NCBI GenBank assembly: GCA_031290375.1
Contig: JAITNR010000125.1
Coordinates: 1 to 22,293, forward strand
Direction of reading: 5' to 3'
Source: Prevotellaceae bacterium
GTDB taxonomy: Bacteria; Bacteroidota; Bacteroidia; Bacteroidales; Paludibacteraceae
Length of the DNA: 22,293 nucleotides
Of the stretch, positions 1 to 7,310 are shown one piece after another; the stretch's first letter is position 1; the number at the start of each line of letters is the position of its first letter. The translations under genes and the position numbers were made by a program. The notes beneath the pieces are model-generated. The model saw only the letters and a program-made list of their open reading frames with translations, made no database searches and was not told the origin of the DNA.

Positions 1-1
1 C

Positions 2-31
2 TTGTATAGTTGATATTTTTTATTACCTTTG
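2..31 (+). promoter_or_regulatory. Promoter of the IS1-like transposase
   Basis: TTG at 2-4, a 19-base spacer and TACCTTTG at 24-31 fit the Bacteroidota -33/-7 consensus. The start codon of the transposase lies 20 bases downstream. A promoter inside the left end is also usual for IS1-type elements. Confidence 0.6.
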
Positions 32-50
32 TAGCCAAAAGAGGAATAAT

Positions 51-476
51 ATGGAAAATATCAACGATTATTTTTGTCCGAATGAAAATTGTAAATGTTA
101 TGGTTTGCGTGGACAGGGGAATTTGGTAAAAGCAGGTACTTATACATCGAAAAAAATTGAAAAACAGATGTTTAAATGTAATATTTGCCAAACTCGCTTT
201 TCGGAGACACGCAATACAGTATTTTTTGGCAGCCACTATACTGACGAGCAAATACACAATATAATATGTTGTGTTTCAGAAGGTAATGACATTAGAGCCA
301 CAGCGAGAATACTAGGCTTAAACAAAGACCGTGTCAATAATGTGATATTAAAAGCAGGTAATTATGCAGAAACGGTAATGAGCAATTTGCTGAAAAATTT
401 GTATTTAAATGAATGTCAAATGGACGAATTATGGTCATTTATCAAAAAAAAAAACTTTAGACGCAGAGGAACTTAA
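51..476 (+). CDS. IS1-family-like transposase, N-terminal part (zinc ribbon, HTH, first catalytic Asp)
   Basis: This is the first half of a DDE transposase resembling the IS1 family. A zinc ribbon is visible (C9/C14 and C43/C46), then a helix-turn-helix at about residues 82-104 (IRATARILGLNKDRV), then the MDELW motif whose Asp (codon 423-425) matches the first catalytic Asp of IS1 InsB (MDEQW). The frame runs out at 476, just after an A11 run (444-454). Removing one A, or a +1 shift there, joins it to the frame ending at 924 and gives a continuous MDELWSFIKKK-TLDAEELKRRYG sequence. IS1 elements use A-rich slippery sites for frameshifting, so this could be programmed, but the decayed C-terminus suggests an ordinary indel. 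Confidence 0.75.
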   Translation: MENINDYFCPNENCKCYGLRGQGNLVKAGTYTSKKIEKQMFKCNICQTRFSETRNTVFFGSHYTDEQIHNIICCVSEGNDIRATARILGLNKDRVNNVILKAGNYAETVMSNLLKNLYLNECQMDELWSFIKKKNFRRRGT

Positions 477-924
477 ACGAAGGTACGGCACAAGTTGGAT
501 TTGGACTGCTCTTGACCCTAACAGTCGCTTGATTATCTGCGCTTTAATCGGTGACAGAAAGTTAGAAGATTGCAGAAAATATATGCAAAAACTATTAAGT
601 CGTATTGACAACAAACCTTTGTTTACAAGCGATGAACTTGTTCATTATGAGACGATTTTGCGTGAAAACTTTTCAACGAAAGAAGCATCCAAACCGACAG
701 GCAAACGCGGTCGTCAGAAAAAAGGTAAAATGATTCTTGATGAACAACTTGATTATGCAGTGGTTCACAAAACCAGAGAAAACGGCAGGATTGTTAAAGT
801 AGAAAAAAGAATCGTGTTTGGTGACGAAGAAAGAATCAAACAAAAACTTTTGCAAACTTTACAAAAAGTTGGGAATAAAATAGTACAGCCAGAAAAACAG
901 ACAAATGATTGGTTTTCAAGTTAA
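409..924 (+). pseudogene. IS1-family-like transposase, C-terminal part, apparently missing the last catalytic motif
   Basis: This continues the transposase in the +1 frame; homology effectively starts near 450, because the first residues are out-of-frame reading of the upstream part. The FTSDELVHYE segment (Asp codon 631-633) matches the second catalytic region of IS1 (MTDGWPLYE). A long basic insertion (KRGRQKKGK) and a VHKTRENGRIVKVEKR segment follow, as in the long Bacteroidota variants of the family. The expected NTxxxERxNLTxRQ motif carrying the catalytic Glu is not visible. Near 895-921 a different frame still spells NSTARKT, like the RKT motif that normally follows, so the 3' end has probably suffered indels. 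I regard it as inactive. Confidence 0.6.
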
Positions 925-1173
925 TAATCAGTAAAATTAAATGGCTCCGTAACGTTTTGTGTGGGTAATTAAATTTAATTTTTATATTATTACGTGATTA
1001 CGTGTCTACAGAGGTAGATAAAAAAAATGACACAAACAAATGTTTATGCCGCTTTTTTTTTACATGTTACGTATTTTGGGGCAGAGTTAGGGATTGATAA
1101 AGAACAATTAGAAGAATATGAAAGGTAAATTATTTTCTAATGAATAGAGAACGCATTCATTATTCATTTTCTT

Positions 1174-1229
1174 TGCGTCATTGCGAGGAACGAAGCAAGC
1201 CAGAAATTGAAAATATCATAAGTTATTTG
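1174..1229 (+). repeat. Dispersed repeat, half-palindrome copy
   Basis: This 56-bp stretch matches 5092-5147 with about ten mismatches and no gaps. Its core resembles the TCATTGCGAGGAACGAAGCAAG type of palindromic repeat found scattered in many bacterial genomes. The second arm of the palindrome, present at 5050-5072 in the other copy, is missing here. Confidence 0.6.
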
Positions 1230-1268
1230 TTTCTCATTCCTAAGCGTATAATTCAGCTTTCACAAAGA

Positions 1269-1298
1269 GAGTAGGGGAGTGCCGGTAAGTGCCTACTC
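1269..1298. other. Stem-loop
   Basis: GAGTAGG (1269-1275) and CCTACTC (1292-1298) are a perfect 7-bp inverted repeat around a 16-base loop. Its function is unknown. Confidence 0.35.
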
Positions 1299-1327
1299 AA
1301 TTGATTTGGTCATTTGCCTGTGAGACT

Positions 1328-1357
1328 TGCCAAGTTTCTGAAACAAAAAACTTGGCA
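1328..1357. terminator. Stem-loop, possible terminator
   Basis: TGCCAAGTTT (1328-1337) and AAACTTGGCA (1348-1357) form a perfect 10-bp stem around a 10-base loop. An A8 run starts just beyond, so on the minus strand the stem is preceded, not followed, by Ts. A terminator role is therefore only possible; a dispersed palindrome is equally likely. Confidence 0.35.
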
Positions 1358-1408
1358 CCTCAAAAAAAACTTTAGCCTATTTTTTTACATTTTGTTGCAA
1401 ATTATTAC

Positions 1409-1416
1409 TACCTTTG
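1409..1416 (+). promoter_or_regulatory. Bacteroidota -7 element for the small lipoprotein gene
   Basis: TACCTTTG matches TAnnTTTG. No TTG lies at the usual 19-21 base spacing; the nearest TTTG (1391-1394) is 14 bases upstream. Transcription would begin near 1422, which rules out a start codon at 1414 and supports ATG 1459. Confidence 0.5.
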
Positions 1417-1458
1417 CTAAAAAATTATTTTTTTATTAACTTTAAAAATATTAAGAAA

Positions 1459-1878
1459 ATGAAGAAAATCCTGATTTTCAGTTTGGTTATTACGCTTTTT
1501 GCCTCTTGCTCTAAGGAATATACACATTTGAAAGTCATTGACTTGCAGGCAGATGTGTACAGTTGGCAATATAGCAATGATATTGACAACAATTTTTACT
1601 TTGTTGGGTTTAATGTGCCTGAAATCACCGATTTAGTCTATAATTCGGGCATTGTATCCATGTCCATTGAGTATTGGGCTACCGACGGTTCAAATTTCCA
1701 GACGTCATTGCCGAATGTTCGTCATTTTGAAGCTTGGGAAAATGGCAATCTATTTCTCTGGACAAGAACAATTGATTTTGAATACTACAGGGGAGGGGTT
1801 TCTGTTTTCGTTACGAACTCGGATTTCGTGGACGAACGCCCGGGTAATATGCGTTTTCTTCTAAAATTGATTTGGTGA
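1459..1878 (+). CDS. Small hypothetical lipoprotein
   Basis: This 139-residue protein begins with a short basic n-region, a hydrophobic core and the lipobox LFASC, so it is probably lipidated and placed in the outer membrane or periplasm. The mature part is rich in aromatic residues (several Trp, Tyr and Phe) and has the alternating pattern of a beta-rich fold; I do not recognise the family. I chose ATG 1459 because an upstream in-frame start at 1414 lies inside the promoter and would spoil the signal peptide. It is separated by 99 bases from the permease gene that follows and may be co-transcribed with it, but no function can be inferred from that. Confidence 0.7.
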   Translation: MKKILIFSLVITLFASCSKEYTHLKVIDLQADVYSWQYSNDIDNNFYFVGFNVPEITDLVYNSGIVSMSIEYWATDGSNFQTSLPNVRHFEAWENGNLFLWTRTIDFEYYRGGVSVFVTNSDFVDERPGNMRFLLKLIW

Positions 1879-1977
1879 AATTGACAAATAGGCATTTGAT
1901 AAGCAGTTAGCTATAATGTCGTATAACGTTTAGTAACCAGGAACATTCATAACATATAATTGAAGCCGATATTTAAC

Positions 1978-3444
1978 ATGAAAAAGATTGACAGTTACCT
2001 TTTTAAAAACTTTATCGGACTGTTGGCAATCACGTTTTTTATCGTCCTTTTCATTGTGGTGATGCAGTTTGTGTGGTTGCACGTAGATGATTTGGTCGGT
2101 AAGGGGGTGCCTTTGGCTATTCTGGGCAGATTCTTTTTTTATGCTTCGCTTGTATCCATACCCATAGCCTTGCCATTAGCCATTCTGCTGGCTGCCCTTA
2201 TGACATTCGGCAATCTTGGAGAAAGACTTGAACTGCTTGCAATGAAAACGGCAGGCATTTCGTTATTCAGAATAATGCGCTCTTTGCTGATTTTAATATC
2301 GTTTATTGTAATAGGAGCGTTTTTTTTCTCAAATAATGTAATTCCGCTTGCACAAAAAAAAATGTGGACGCTGGTGTTTTCTTTCAGGGAGAAATCGCCT
2401 GAATTGGAAGTCCCTACAGGTGAATTTTATTCAGGTGTTAAGGGCAGGAACATTTACGTAAGAAGCAAGGATGCCAAAAAGAAAGCTCTATTAGATGTGA
2501 TGATTTACGATTTTTCACAAGGCTTTGATAATGCGAATGTTACCACTGCCGATACTGTCAGAATAACTTCTACTGAAGACAAAAAATATCTTGTAATTTC
2601 GATGATTAACGGCGAATGTTTTGAAAATCTGAAAAAACAGGCAAAGAAAGAGGACAACATTCCCTATCGGCGGGAAGTGTTTGATACAAAGCAAATTTTG
2701 ATTGAATTTGACGCAAATTTCAAAGAATATGACGAGTCTTTGATGGCAAATCAACATGTCAGTAAAAACATTCAAAAACTTACGCACGACATTGATTCTG
2801 TGAGTGTCTTGCGAGATTCGCTGAAAAAAACTTACGCAGATAATCTCTGGCAAAACAAATTGTTCGACAAACAGCATATTGGCAACATTGACCTGTTGGC
2901 AAACGAATTGGATACTAAGGAAAATAATAAATCTGCAAAAAACTCTTATAATATTGATACCCTGTTTGCTACATCTTCACAACAAACTATGAAACAAATT
3001 GCAGATTTTGCGGTATCGAAAATTCAAAACATCTATTCCGATGTTCAGTACAACACTTCAGTAATCAATGAAGCGGACTATTTTTATGCCCGTCACAACG
3101 TTGAGTGGCACCTAAAATTCACACTTTCATTTGCTTGCCTGATATTTTTCTTTATCGGAGCGCCACTCGGGGCAATTATCAACAAGGGTGGTCTGGGAAT
3201 GCCTGCAGTGGTGTCGATAGCCCTGTTTATTGTCTATTACATTATTAATACGACAGGACAAAAAATGGCTCGCGAGCATATTTGGGAGGTGTGGCAAGGA
3301 ATGTGGTTGAGTTCGGCTGTGCTATTGCCAATAGGCATTTTTCTGACATACAAAGCTGCAACCGACTCTGTCCTCTTTAATTCGGAAACTTACAAAAAAA
3401 TTATCAGTATTGCAACAGGATTTTTTAAAAAAATAACTAAATAA
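1978..3444 (+). CDS. LptF/LptG-family permease (YjgP/YjgQ)
   Basis: This 488-residue inner-membrane protein has the architecture of the LPS export permeases that work with the LptB ATPase to pull lipopolysaccharide from the inner membrane towards LptC/LptA. Three N-terminal membrane helices (about 12-35, 50-78 and 98-125) and three C-terminal ones (about 380-402, 408-428 and 443-463) flank a large soluble domain of roughly 250 residues. That domain is the periplasmic jelly-roll plus a hydrophilic, charged insertion (about 250-370) that is longer than in the E. coli proteins. FFIGAPLGAIINKGGLG after helix 4 is characteristic of the family. ATG 1978 is preferred to a TTG six codons upstream. 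LptF cannot be told from LptG by sequence alone. The partner gene is not in the window. Confidence 0.88.
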   Translation: MKKIDSYLFKNFIGLLAITFFIVLFIVVMQFVWLHVDDLVGKGVPLAILGRFFFYASLVSIPIALPLAILLAALMTFGNLGERLELLAMKTAGISLFRIMRSLLILISFIVIGAFFFSNNVIPLAQKKMWTLVFSFREKSPELEVPTGEFYSGVKGRNIYVRSKDAKKKALLDVMIYDFSQGFDNANVTTADTVRITSTEDKKYLVISMINGECFENLKKQAKKEDNIPYRREVFDTKQILIEFDANFKEYDESLMANQHVSKNIQKLTHDIDSVSVLRDSLKKTYADNLWQNKLFDKQHIGNIDLLANELDTKENNKSAKNSYNIDTLFATSSQQTMKQIADFAVSKIQNIYSDVQYNTSVINEADYFYARHNVEWHLKFTLSFACLIFFFIGAPLGAIINKGGLGMPAVVSIALFIVYYIINTTGQKMAREHIWEVWQGMWLSSAVLLPIGIFLTYKAATDSVLFNSETYKKIISIATGFFKKITK

Positions 3445-3497
3445 GTTACAATTTTTATACGATCTAAATTTATTGAGAATTACAAAAAATATAAAAT

Positions 3498-3914
3498 ATG
3501 GAAACAATAAAAACTATCTATTCAGGAAATTTGCATACTCAGGCAACTCATTTGCAATCAGGCATTACAATAGAAACCGATGCGCCTGAGGACAACAACG
3601 GACGAGGTGAGGCTTTTTCACCTACCGATTTGTTTGCCGCCGCGTTTGGTTGCTGTATGCTGACTGTTATGGGCATTGCTGCACGCACTCACGACTTCGA
3701 TATAGTAGGGGCTACGGCGGAAACAACCAAAATTATGGGCACAAATCCGCGAAGGGTAGCCGAGATTATTATCGAAATAACTTTCCCGCACAACAATTAT
3801 TCTGCAAAAGAACGTAGAATACTCGAACTCAGTGCCAAAGAGTGCCCTGTAGCACAAAGCCTGCACCCTGACACAAAACAGACGGTTAAATTTAAGTTTT
3901 TGGAAATAATATGA
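3498..3914 (+). CDS. OsmC-family protein
   Basis: This 138-residue protein belongs to the OsmC/Ohr superfamily of small thiol-dependent proteins, many of which reduce organic hydroperoxides. The SPTDLFAAAFGCCM segment on the central helix carries the first cysteine (C52 or C53), and ECPVAQSLHP carries the second (C116), matching the usual redox pair. The pattern is closer to the YhfA/general OsmC branch than to Ohr, so the substrate is uncertain. The gene starts 53 bases after the permease gene. Its stop overlaps the next start by four bases (ATGA), so it is translationally coupled to the Smr gene. Confidence 0.88.
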   Translation: METIKTIYSGNLHTQATHLQSGITIETDAPEDNNGRGEAFSPTDLFAAAFGCCMLTVMGIAARTHDFDIVGATAETTKIMGTNPRRVAEIIIEITFPHNNYSAKERRILELSAKECPVAQSLHPDTKQTVKFKFLEII

Positions 3915-4963
3915 AAATAGGCGACAGAGTGCGGTATTTGAATGCCGTTGGAGGTGGAGTAATAACAAAATTTCAGGATAAAAACGTGGTGGTAGTACTC
4001 GAAGATGATGGCTTTGAAACACCTGTTTTGACACGTGAACTTGTTGTGATTCAAGAAACTAACCAACTTAATTTTCCAGTATCGGAAACCAATCAATCAT
4101 TTTTGCAAAACAACAATAATGAGCAAAGTAGTGTTGTCAAACAAAAAAAATACGAGTTTGATGATGCTCAGGAAACGCCACAAGGAGAAAAATTGAACCT
4201 CTATCTCGCATTTGTAGCTCTCAATATCAAGCAGTTGCAGACTTCCGAAATGGAACTGTATGTGATAAACGACAGCAATTATTACATTGATTTTCAATTA
4301 ATAAAGGGTAAAAATCACACACAATCCGTTTTTTCGGACACTATTGAGCCTCAAACAAAACTTTTTGTTGAAAAAATAACAAAAGAGCAGGTTAATGATT
4401 GTGAATTTATTGTTTGTCAAGGGTTTGCCTTCAAAAATAACAAAACTTTTGACCTAAAACCCACAATAGATATTTCGCTGAAAATCAATACTGTGGATTT
4501 TTACAAACTGCATAGTTTTGTAGGAAATGACTATTTTGACGACAACGCAATGATTGTCTGTGTGTTGGCAAACGATTTTCCGCCTGTCTCAAACCTGATT
4601 GACCCGGAGGCTCTAAAAGAAGCAATGGAACAAAAGAGGTTTCAACCCACAAAAAAGCAGTTTGCCCCACCCAAAAAGGTAGAAATTCTTGAGATTGACC
4701 TGCATATAAACGAACTGATTGATATTACTAACGGCTTGAATAACAGCGATATGTTGCAAATTCAGTTGGACAAGTTCAATGCTGTAATGAAGGAAAATAT
4801 AAAACACAAAGGACAAAAAATTATCTTTATTCACGGCAAGGGTGAAGGGGTACTGCGTAAAGAGATTGAAAATCAACTGAAAAAGTTCTACAAAGGTTGC
4901 ACCTTTCAAGATGCCTCATTTCAACAATACGGATTTGGGGCAACACAGGTGCTAATAGGATAA
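3911..4963 (+). CDS. Smr-domain protein with DUF2027-like region
   Basis: This 350-residue protein begins with a small beta-barrel-like segment (KIGDRVRYLNAVGGGVITKF, 2-21), as in Bacteroidota DUF2027/Smr proteins. A low-complexity Asn/Gln linker (about 60-80) and a central beta-rich region (about 95-225) follow. The C-terminal Smr domain (about 258-350) shows EIDLHINEL at 261, HGKGEGVLR at 308-316 and the closing ATQVLIG. Smr domains occur in MutS2 and act as nucleases on branched DNA or on mRNA of stalled ribosomes; whether this protein cuts anything is unknown. The MutS ATPase portion is absent. The four-base overlap with the OsmC-family gene indicates a shared mRNA. Confidence 0.88.
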   Translation: MKIGDRVRYLNAVGGGVITKFQDKNVVVVLEDDGFETPVLTRELVVIQETNQLNFPVSETNQSFLQNNNNEQSSVVKQKKYEFDDAQETPQGEKLNLYLAFVALNIKQLQTSEMELYVINDSNYYIDFQLIKGKNHTQSVFSDTIEPQTKLFVEKITKEQVNDCEFIVCQGFAFKNNKTFDLKPTIDISLKINTVDFYKLHSFVGNDYFDDNAMIVCVLANDFPPVSNLIDPEALKEAMEQKRFQPTKKQFAPPKKVEILEIDLHINELIDITNGLNNSDMLQIQLDKFNAVMKENIKHKGQKIIFIHGKGEGVLRKEIENQLKKFYKGCTFQDASFQQYGFGATQVLIG

Positions 4964-4994
4964 TGTTGCATTTACTGTATACAATTAAAATGTG

Positions 4995-5002
4995 TAAATT
5001 TG
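4995..5002 (+). promoter_or_regulatory. Possible -7 element upstream of the nitrilase gene
   Basis: TAAATTTG matches TAnnTTTG, but the nearest TTG (4966-4968) is 26 bases away, too far for the normal -33 spacing. It lies about 180 bases before the start at 5184, with the palindromic repeat in between. Confidence 0.3.
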
Positions 5003-5049
5003 CATAAAATTGTTTAGCAATGAAAAATAAATAGGATATAAATGTCTCC

Positions 5050-5147
5050 GGCTTGCGTTGTTTCTTGCAATGATGTGAAGTTCAAGTGCAGTGCGCCATT
5101 GCGAAGAACGATGCAAGCCATAAATTAAAAACATTACAAGTTATTTA
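5050..5147 (+). repeat. Palindromic dispersed repeat
   Basis: Two 23-base arms (5050-5072 and 5097-5119) are imperfect inverted repeats beginning GGCTTGCG and ending GCAAGCC around a 24-base loop. The right arm plus 28 bases beyond it (5092-5147) aligns without gaps to 1174-1229. This looks like a small non-coding mobile palindrome lying in the leader of the nitrilase gene. Confidence 0.6.
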
Positions 5148-5183
5148 TTTTTTGTGTATTAACGGCTAATATCTATTCTTCAA

Positions 5184-5954
5184 ATGAAAATTTCAATCAT
5201 TCAAAACAAAATCAAATGGGGGTTTAAACAGGACAACTTGGACTCTTTCGGCAATTTGGTACAATCGTATTACGGCAAAACCGATTTGGTGGTGTTGCCT
5301 GAAATGTTTTCTACAGGTTTTGCTGTAAATTCTCCAGAACTGTCAGAAACTATTGATGGAGAGACTTTTAACTGCGTAAAGAAATGGGCAAATGAAGGCA
5401 ATTTTGCTGTTGTGGGTAGCATTATGGCAAAGCAGGGCGAGGTATATTTCAATCGCAGTTTTTTTTGCAAACCCGACGGGCAAATCTTTTACGCAGATAA
5501 GCGGCATCTTTTTGTCGGCGATGAAAAGCGTTATTTTTCAGGTGGAGACAAAATTTTAAATATTGAGTATAAAGATTTAAAATTCAGAGTATTAGTTTGT
5601 TATGATTTGCGTTTCCCTGTTTGGAGCAGATACACAAAGCAAAATCCTTACGATGTGCTGATTTACTGCGCCAACTGGCCTAAAGACAGAATTGATGCCT
5701 GGGACACTCTGCTTACGGCTCGTGCAATGGAAAATCAGGCATACGTATGTGCCTCGAATGCAGTAGGGATTGACGGATACAAAGTTCATCACAATGGGCA
5801 TTCGTGCCTGATTGAACCTCGCGGCAAACGCATTTTGGAGTTTGAAGAAAACGGGACAGGGATTAAAACTGCCGAAATAGATGCCGACTATCAAAAGAAA
5901 ATTCGCACAAAATTTCCTTTTTTGGAGGATGCGGACGGCTTTGATTTGAGATAA
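5184..5954 (+). CDS. Omega-amidase-type carbon-nitrogen hydrolase (nitrilase superfamily, YafV/Nit2-like)
   Basis: This 256-residue cytoplasmic enzyme has the full nitrilase catalytic triad: E40 in LPEMFSTGF, K106 in ADKRHLF and C139 in VCYDLRFPVWSR. The MFSTGF and YDLRFPVW signatures are those of YafV-type omega-amidases. These hydrolyse alpha-ketoglutaramate or alpha-ketosuccinamate to the keto acid and ammonia and so clean up products of glutamine transamination. The length is normal for the family. Substrate specificity is inferred from these motifs only; other small amidases of the superfamily cannot be fully excluded. The stop codon directly abuts that of the convergent adaptor gene with no base between. 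Confidence 0.88.
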   Translation: MKISIIQNKIKWGFKQDNLDSFGNLVQSYYGKTDLVVLPEMFSTGFAVNSPELSETIDGETFNCVKKWANEGNFAVVGSIMAKQGEVYFNRSFFCKPDGQIFYADKRHLFVGDEKRYFSGGDKILNIEYKDLKFRVLVCYDLRFPVWSRYTKQNPYDVLIYCANWPKDRIDAWDTLLTARAMENQAYVCASNAVGIDGYKVHHNGHSCLIEPRGKRILEFEENGTGIKTAEIDADYQKKIRTKFPFLEDADGFDLR

Positions 5955-6977
5955 CTATTCTAACACTGTGATTCTCTGTCCGTTTTCGAGGTGATGAACA
6001 CCTGCGCTAACAACAGTCTCATTGCCATTCAAGCCTGACAGAACCGTGATATTGCCCTCTTTGTCGAGGTTGCCTGTAACAATCAGCCGTTTTTCCACCG
6101 TCAAAGCAACTGTATCAACCAACCAAACAAAGTTTTTTCCATCTTCATTAAAAACGGCAGGCAGTGCCACTGCAAGTTCCTGTTTTTCAGCAGGATTGCA
6201 GACAGTCAGTTTTATTTCCAGTGTCATACCGGGTGCAAGACTTTTGACATACTTCGAGTCAATTTCAAGTTTGAGCCTGTAAAGTTGATTGTTGTTTGCT
6301 TTTGGCAATATAAAACTGAGTTTCAACGGAATAGAGTCTTTCAAATACGGAGAATAGCCGAGAAACGATTTAAAATTGTTGCGCTTGACAAACATGGAGG
6401 ATGAAATATTGCTTTCGACTGACAAAGTGCTCGTATTTACAATAGTTATCACGCCCACACCAGGAATTGTGGTTTGATAAAGTCCTGCATCAATTGACTG
6501 TACAGTCCCGTCAATAGGCGAATAGAGCTTTGTTTCGGATAATTGATTTTTGGCTGTTTCGTATAATGAGGCAATCGATTGTCTGCCCGAAATAGCCTTT
6601 TCATATTCGTTTTTTGCCACACTGCCTCTTTTAAAAAGTTCCTCTACTCTTTGAACTTCGGCATTCACCTGATTGTATTTGCTTTGGGCAGCGATAAAAG
6701 CTGCCTGATAGTCGGTAGAGCTGATTTCGGCAATGAGTTGTCCTTTTCTAACTTGCTCACCTTCTTTGACATACACCTTTGAGAGTAAGCCCGGCACGGA
6801 GAAAGACGGGTTAGCCTCAACGCCCGACACCACCGAGCCAGAAAGCACTTCAACGGACACGTCTGCAGAAACAACTACCTTGTCTGTCTTAACAGGACGA
6901 GAAACGGTTTCACTTTTCGTACCTGAATGGCAAGCGTATAGAACAACAATTATCAGAGGATATAATACCTTTTTCAT
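5955..6977 (-). CDS. RND-type efflux adaptor (membrane fusion) lipoprotein
   Basis: This 340-residue periplasmic adaptor of the HlyD/AcrA type begins with a signal peptide ending in the lipobox VLYAC (lipidated C16). A first barrel strand and half-lipoyl motif follow (about 50-90: SKVYVKEGEQVRKGQLIAEI), then a coiled-coil hairpin (about 92-150), the second lipoyl half (KLYSPIDGTVQSIDAG), a beta-barrel domain and a membrane-proximal domain ending in HHLENGQRITVLE. Such adaptors link an inner-membrane RND pump to an outer-membrane channel. Neither a pump nor a channel gene lies beside it: it ends against the nitrilase gene and has only non-coding DNA upstream. It is therefore an orphan adaptor, or works with a pump encoded elsewhere. 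Confidence 0.88.
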   Translation of the reverse strand: MKKVLYPLIIVVLYACHSGTKSETVSRPVKTDKVVVSADVSVEVLSGSVVSGVEANPSFSVPGLLSKVYVKEGEQVRKGQLIAEISSTDYQAAFIAAQSKYNQVNAEVQRVEELFKRGSVAKNEYEKAISGRQSIASLYETAKNQLSETKLYSPIDGTVQSIDAGLYQTTIPGVGVITIVNTSTLSVESNISSSMFVKRNNFKSFLGYSPYLKDSIPLKLSFILPKANNNQLYRLKLEIDSKYVKSLAPGMTLEIKLTVCNPAEKQELAVALPAVFNEDGKNFVWLVDTVALTVEKRLIVTGNLDKEGNITVLSGLNGNETVVSAGVHHLENGQRITVLE

Positions 6978-6979
6978 TT

Positions 6980-6993
6980 TTCGATTAATCGAA
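6980..6993. promoter_or_regulatory. 14-bp palindrome just upstream of the adaptor start codon
   Basis: TTCGATTAATCGAA is a perfect palindrome two bases upstream of the adaptor start codon (6977-6975, minus strand). It could be an operator for a repressor, or an RNA stem that controls translation initiation. It could also be chance. Confidence 0.35.
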
Positions 6994-7030
6994 TTTGTGG
7001 TCCATTATTTTTTAGTAAAAAACACGATTG

Positions 7031-7038
7031 CAAAGGTA
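7031..7038 (-). promoter_or_regulatory. -7 element of the adaptor gene
   Basis: On the minus strand this reads TACCTTTG, matching TAnnTTTG. TTG at 7063-7061 lies 22 bases upstream, slightly long for the -33 element. The start codon is about 55 bases downstream. Confidence 0.5.
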
Positions 7039-7272
7039 GTAAAATTTTTGAACTAATCATCAAGTGATGTCTGGCTGCTAAAACTTATTTTGAAATACTG
7101 TAAAAAAAAATAGTACTAAAGCCAAGAGTTTGTCAGTGAATAATGAATAGGGAACAATGAATAATATGATAAGATTGCTCTTTTCACAATTTACATACCC
7201 AAACATATCAATTCTGAAAATTCTAAAATTACAAAAAAATTAAAATCTTACGAATTATTCAAAAAAATGTTG

Positions 7273-7280
7273 TAACTTTG
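7273..7280 (+). promoter_or_regulatory. -7 element of ftsQ
   Basis: TAACTTTG matches TAnnTTTG and lies 30 bases before ATG 7311. No -33 TTG is seen at the normal distance. TCAATTCTGAAAATTCT at 7208-7224, about 48 bases upstream, is shared with the promoter regions of the two FGE-fold genes. Confidence 0.5.
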
Positions 7281-7310
7281 ATACCCAAAGTTTTAAACCT
7301 GAAACCTATT

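Larger units (their letters stand above)
1..1029 (+). mobile_element. IS1-like insertion sequence, probably decayed; ends tentative
   Basis: The element is inferred from the split transposase at 51-924. The bases at about 10-36 resemble the reverse complement of 1004-1029: a T-rich run followed by TACCTTTGTAG on the left and TACCTCTGTAG on the right. These may be the terminal inverted repeats, but they are imperfect. No target duplication could be found because the left flank is outside the window, so the true boundaries are uncertain. Confidence 0.35.
925..1458. other. Gene-poor stretch downstream of the IS remnant
   Basis: I see no convincing gene here. A 33-codon open frame at 1027-1128 (plus) begins MTQTNVYAAFF and matches nothing I recognise; it may be a gene fragment. 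The stretch also holds half of a palindromic repeat (1174-1229), stem-loops at 1269-1298 and 1328-1357, and the promoter of the next gene. Confidence 0.5.

Noticed and set aside
1414..1458. Longer start of the small lipoprotein at 1414
   Set aside because: The codon lies inside the TACCTTTG promoter element, and the extra residues would precede a perfect lipoprotein signal peptide starting at 1459.
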